DNA of 7,563 bases, taken from contig CAYOFY010000073.1 in NCBI GenBank assembly GCA_964403465.1, positions 1 through 7,563 on the forward strand. Direction: 5' to 3'. A model generated the notes under the pieces. It was not told the origin of the DNA. It saw only the letters and a program-made list of their open reading frames with translations, and did no database searches. This document shows positions 4,516 through 7,563 of this stretch, in pieces (the first letter of the stretch is position 1; each line of letters opens with the position of its first letter). Origin of the DNA: JAFGKM01 sp964403465. GTDB taxonomy: Bacteria > Ratteibacteria > UBA8468 > B48-G9 > JAFGKM01. Both the position numbers and the translations under genes were made by a program.

Positions 4516-5643
4516 ATGGACAAGTTAAAGGTGATGACGGTGGTGGGCACAAGGCCCGAGATAATACGGCTTTCGGAGGTTATCAAGGCGTGCGACAGGT
4601 ATTTTTCGCATGTACTGGTGCATACCGGGCAGAACTGGGACTACACGCTCAACGAGGTATTTTTCAGGGACTTGGAACTGCGCGCTCCTGACCATTACTT
4701 GAAGGCGGCGGGCAAGGACCTGGGCGAGACGATGGGCAACATCATCTCCCGCTCTTATCGCCTGATTTCTTCAGAGAAGCCGGATGCTCTGCTGATTCTC
4801 GGCGACACAAACTCGGCTTTGTGCGCGATACCGGCAAAACGGCTCAAGGTGCCCATCTTCCACATGGAGGCGGGAAACAGGTGTTTCGACCAGAACGTGC
4901 CGGAAGAGATTAACAGGAAAATCGTTGACCACATATCGGATATCAACCTGCCTTATACGGAACACAGCAGGCGCTATCTGCTGGCAGAAGGTATCAGGAA
5001 AGAACATATATTCGTTACCGGCTCACCCATGACTGAAGTGTTGGGCAAACACCGGGAAAAAATCGAAAACAGCAAGGTGCTTGAAGAACTCGACCTTTCG
5101 CCTGACGGATATATCGTAGTATCGGCACACAGGGAAGAAAACGTTGACAACGAGAAGACCTTTTCTTCTCTTATGGAAGGGATTAACGACATCGCCGAGA
5201 CTTATAGAATGCCGGTGATTTATTCAACGCACCCGAGGTCGCGGGACAGAATAGAAAAGCGTGGGTTTAAGTTCCATCCGCTTGTCAGGCAATTGAAGCC
5301 GTTTGGTTTTTTGGATTACAACAAACTGCAGTTAAGCGCATTCTGCGTGCTTTCCGACAGCGGGACGCTCTCCGAGGAATCGGCCATACTCGGTTTTCAG
5401 GGGGTGCTTATCAGGACATCAACGGAAAGGCCGGAGGTGCTTGACAAAGGGACTGTCGTCATAGGCGGAGTTTGCGGCAGGGACATAGCGCAGGCGGTGG
5501 AGCTCAGCAGGGCAATGCGCAAGAATGAAGAGAAAACCGTCGTCGCACCGGATTATTCCGACAGCAATGTTTCCGTAAAGGTGGTAAAGATAATCCAGAG
5601 TTATGCCAAACTGATAGACATGTATACTTGGAGAAAACAATAA
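4516..5643 (+). CDS. capG: UDP-HexNAc C2-epimerase making UDP-L-FucNAc (CapG/WbjD/FnlC)
   Basis: This 375-residue enzyme belongs to the non-hydrolysing UDP-GlcNAc 2-epimerase family (WecB-like, GT-B fold). It should finish the route by inverting C2 of UDP-2-acetamido-2,6-dideoxy-L-talose to UDP-N-acetyl-L-fucosamine. Family motifs are in order: VGTRPEIIRL (10-19), LGDTNS (95-100), HMEAGNRCFDQNVPEEINR (116-134), SAHREENVD (203-211), LSDSGTLSEESA (279-290) and RTSTERPE (300-307). The acidic residues Glu118, Glu130/131 and His205 fall where the family keeps its active-site groups. By sequence alone it could be read as WecB making UDP-ManNAc; the preceding capE and capF genes, and RCFDQNVPEE in place of the usual R-x-YDR-x-PEE-like wording, favour WbjD/CapG. 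An SD-like GGGGAG (4503-4508) lies 7 nt before the ATG. Confidence 0.92.
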   Translation: MDKLKVMTVVGTRPEIIRLSEVIKACDRYFSHVLVHTGQNWDYTLNEVFFRDLELRAPDHYLKAAGKDLGETMGNIISRSYRLISSEKPDALLILGDTNSALCAIPAKRLKVPIFHMEAGNRCFDQNVPEEINRKIVDHISDINLPYTEHSRRYLLAEGIRKEHIFVTGSPMTEVLGKHREKIENSKVLEELDLSPDGYIVVSAHREENVDNEKTFSSLMEGINDIAETYRMPVIYSTHPRSRDRIEKRGFKFHPLVRQLKPFGFLDYNKLQLSAFCVLSDSGTLSEESAILGFQGVLIRTSTERPEVLDKGTVVIGGVCGRDIAQAVELSRAMRKNEEKTVVAPDYSDSNVSVKVVKIIQSYAKLIDMYTWRKQ

Positions 5644-5644
5644 A

Positions 5645-7561
5645 ATGGTTAAATTCCTCGAAAGAGGCTTTTCTTCCCCTTCCTCCAGGAAGAGAACCAT
5701 CTTCTTTATTCTTACCGATACCTGCATTACGGTATTGTCTCTCTATTTGTCGTTTCTGCTCAGGTTTGACTTCCAGCATGTCTCGCATTTTTGGATGATA
5801 CCGCCGGCGGTTCCGGTGTTCGTTCTGGTAAAGATTTCCACGTACGCGTTTTTCCACATTTACAGGTTTACATGGCGTTATGTAAGCGTGCATGACCTGG
5901 TCGTCCTTGCGAAGGCGGCGCTGGTGGCCCAGGGGTTGTTGATGCTCCTGATAGGCGTATTTCTTGATGTCCTGCCGTTTTGGGGCCTTTATTTCTCCAT
6001 GCTCAGAGGGTTTCCGAGAAGCATTTTCATAATCGACGGGTTTGTCTCTTTTGCCTTCCTTGCCGGCTTGAGGATTTCAAAGCGGGTATATATGGAAGTC
6101 CTGAACAAGAAAACATATGGAAAAGGGCTGAAAACCATAGTGATAGGGGCGGGCAACATCGGTGAAACGGTAATAAGGGACTTGATAAGGCAGAGATTCG
6201 AGCATTATTATCCGGTAGCCATGCTTGACGATGACCAGGCAAAGATAGGTTTGTCCATACACGGAGTAAAGGTTATAGGCAAGATAGATATCCTCGGCGA
6301 AGCGGTCTCAAAACTGCGCGCCCAAGCTTTAATTATCGCAATACCTTCGCTTGATTACAGGGATTTGAGAAAAATCTACGAGTATGCGATGAAAAGCGGC
6401 GTGAAAACGGTCAAGATTGTGCCGAGCATGTACCTTCAGCAGAATCTTGAAATCAGCGCAAAGAATTTGGAAGACATAAAGATAGAGGACCTTATCGGCA
6501 GGCATAACATCAGCATAGAATACGAACAGATAGAGAATTTCCTCAAGGGGAAAGACGTTCTCGTGACCGGAGCCGGGGGTTCCATAGGTTCAGAGATAGT
6601 GATGCAGGTGTGTGCGTTTTGCCCCGGAAACATCATCCTTCTTGATTCCGACGAGACGGAACTGCATGAGATGGAATTGAGGATTAAAAGCAAAGACGGC
6701 GGTAACGGCTTGGGCAAGGCGCACTTCATTGTTGCCGATATAAGGGACAGGGACAGAATTGATGCTGTTTTCAACAAGTTCAAGCCCCATGTGGTATTTC
6801 ATTCCGCGGCTTACAAGCATGTTCCCATGATGGAGGGAAACCCTGAGGAGGCGGTCAAGGTAAACATATTGGGAACGTATAACCTTGCAATGGCCGCGGT
6901 TGCTTCGGGCGTGGAGAAATTCATAATGATTTCCACAGACAAAGTGGTCAACCCTACAAGCATCATGGGGGCGACCAAAAAGATAGCCGAGCAGTTGTGC
7001 AAGGCATTCAACAACGATAGCGAGGGAACAGCCTTTGTCTCTGTCCGTTTCGGAAATGTCCTGGGCAGCAGGGGCAGTCTCCTTCCCCTTTTTCTTCGCC
7101 AGATAAAGGAAGGGGGCCCTCTTACTGTCACGGACAGGGAGATGAAGCGTTATTTTATGACCATACCCGAGGCGGTATCGCTGGTTCTTCAGGCATCGGT
7201 TATAGGCAAAGGGGGAGAGATACTCCTGCTTGATATGGGAGAGCCGGTAAAGATTGTCACACTGGCCGAGGAGTTGATAAAGATACACGGGTTGAAGCCA
7301 TACGAGGATATACCCATAACGTTTACGGGAATAAGGCCTGGAGAAAACCTGTTTGAGGAACTGCTGATGCAAAACGAGAAAGTGACAAGGCACGAAAAGG
7401 TATTTGTAACCGGTAACTCCTGTGAATATTCAATTGAGCAGGCGGAAGAGATGCTTGCGGAATTAAGGGAGTTGTTAAGCGACAATGTGGTGAAAGACAA
7501 GAGGATAAAATCCCTGCTGGAAAAACACATTAACATTTTTGAGTGCGGCGGGAAGGGCTGA
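5645..7561 (+). CDS. capD: Membrane-anchored UDP-GlcNAc 4,6-dehydratase (CapD/WbpM/PglF type)
   Basis: This 638-residue inner-membrane protein probably converts UDP-GlcNAc to UDP-2-acetamido-2,6-dideoxy-D-xylo-4-hexulose, precursor of D-FucNAc, D-QuiNAc or bacillosamine. The first 145 residues hold four hydrophobic segments (about 18-40, 52-75, 86-108, 122-145). A CoA-binding-like Rossmann domain follows, with IGAGNIG (167-173). The catalytic SDR domain begins near 300 with VTGAGGSIGSE (307-317). It carries STDKVVNPTSIMGATKK (430-446), with Asp432, Lys433, Met441 and Lys445; MxxxK in place of YxxxK is normal for this group. RFGNVLGSRGSLLPLF (468-483) and GIRPGENLFEEL (562-573) complete the signature. 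Length is normal for the family and the gene is complete, ending 2 bases before the window edge. It begins 1 nt after capG stops, with TGGAG 11 nt upstream of the ATG. Substrate preference cannot be read from sequence, so the D-sugar product is inferred. Confidence 0.9.
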   Translation: MVKFLERGFSSPSSRKRTIFFILTDTCITVLSLYLSFLLRFDFQHVSHFWMIPPAVPVFVLVKISTYAFFHIYRFTWRYVSVHDLVVLAKAALVAQGLLMLLIGVFLDVLPFWGLYFSMLRGFPRSIFIIDGFVSFAFLAGLRISKRVYMEVLNKKTYGKGLKTIVIGAGNIGETVIRDLIRQRFEHYYPVAMLDDDQAKIGLSIHGVKVIGKIDILGEAVSKLRAQALIIAIPSLDYRDLRKIYEYAMKSGVKTVKIVPSMYLQQNLEISAKNLEDIKIEDLIGRHNISIEYEQIENFLKGKDVLVTGAGGSIGSEIVMQVCAFCPGNIILLDSDETELHEMELRIKSKDGGNGLGKAHFIVADIRDRDRIDAVFNKFKPHVVFHSAAYKHVPMMEGNPEEAVKVNILGTYNLAMAAVASGVEKFIMISTDKVVNPTSIMGATKKIAEQLCKAFNNDSEGTAFVSVRFGNVLGSRGSLLPLFLRQIKEGGPLTVTDREMKRYFMTIPEAVSLVLQASVIGKGGEILLLDMGEPVKIVTLAEELIKIHGLKPYEDIPITFTGIRPGENLFEELLMQNEKVTRHEKVFVTGNSCEYSIEQAEEMLAELRELLSDNVVKDKRIKSLLEKHINIFECGGKG

Positions 7562-7563
7562 GA

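Noticed and set aside
6590..7393. Long minus-strand open frame (267 codons) opposite the capD-like gene
   Set aside because: Same reasoning: antisense to conserved SDR motifs, with no recognisable protein family or start signal.
1..7563. CRISPR array, tRNA/rRNA genes, IS-element transposase, riboswitch
   Set aside because: I looked on both strands: no regularly spaced repeats, no cloverleaf or rRNA signature, no transposase-like reading frame and no long structured leader before any operon.

Overview
The window carries two toxin-antitoxin (TA) modules followed by four nucleotide-sugar genes, all on the + strand and tightly packed. Intergenic repeats mark the module boundaries. Nothing in the window fixes the organism. 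Shine-Dalgarno (SD) leaders, sigma70-type promoters and short dispersed-looking palindromic repeats indicate a bacterium. The genes are a common accessory repertoire for bacteria that make a surface polysaccharide, and the palindromic intergenic elements resemble those I recall from many environmental genomes. I make no taxonomic call below Bacteria.

Region 1 (1-619): a pyrimidine-rich, hairpin-forming intergenic segment. It is followed by a near-consensus promoter (TTGACG-N17-TATAAT) and a type II TA pair: a ribbon-helix-helix antitoxin overlapping a RelE-like toxin by 14 nt.

Region 2 (620-847): 228 bp without a gene. It holds a short repeat that begins at the toxin stop codon, a palindromic element, and at its right end an extended -10 promoter containing a 14-bp perfect palindrome.

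Region 3 (848-2286): an AbiE-type (type IV) TA pair, with a winged-helix AbiEi-like antitoxin/repressor joined to an AbiEii-like nucleotidyltransferase toxin by an ATGA overlap. The antitoxin start has no SD and lies where transcription should begin, so it may be leaderless.

Region 4 (2287-2353): a tandem 18-bp repeat. One unit is nearly the same as the repeat at 616-641, so two direct repeats bracket the AbiE module, and in both places the repeat supplies the toxin's stop codon. No convincing terminator or promoter was found between the TA region and the sugar genes.

Region 5 (2354-7561): a four-gene operon with 2, 18 and 1 nt between genes. CapE, CapF and CapG (WbjB/C/D, FnlA/B/C) form the complete three-enzyme route from UDP-GlcNAc to UDP-N-acetyl-L-fucosamine. 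The fourth gene is a membrane-anchored CapD/WbpM/PglF-type 4,6-dehydratase, which would open a second branch toward D-configured 6-deoxy-HexNAc sugars. This is the set found as capDEFG in Staphylococcus aureus capsule loci, here in the order E-F-G-D. Presumably it is one end of a larger capsule, O-antigen or exopolysaccharide locus; no glycosyltransferase, flippase or polymerase lies within the window.

All gene families here are known. The parts that most deserve a second look are the repeat/stop-codon arrangement around the AbiE cassette and the probable leaderless, palindrome-controlled start of its antitoxin.
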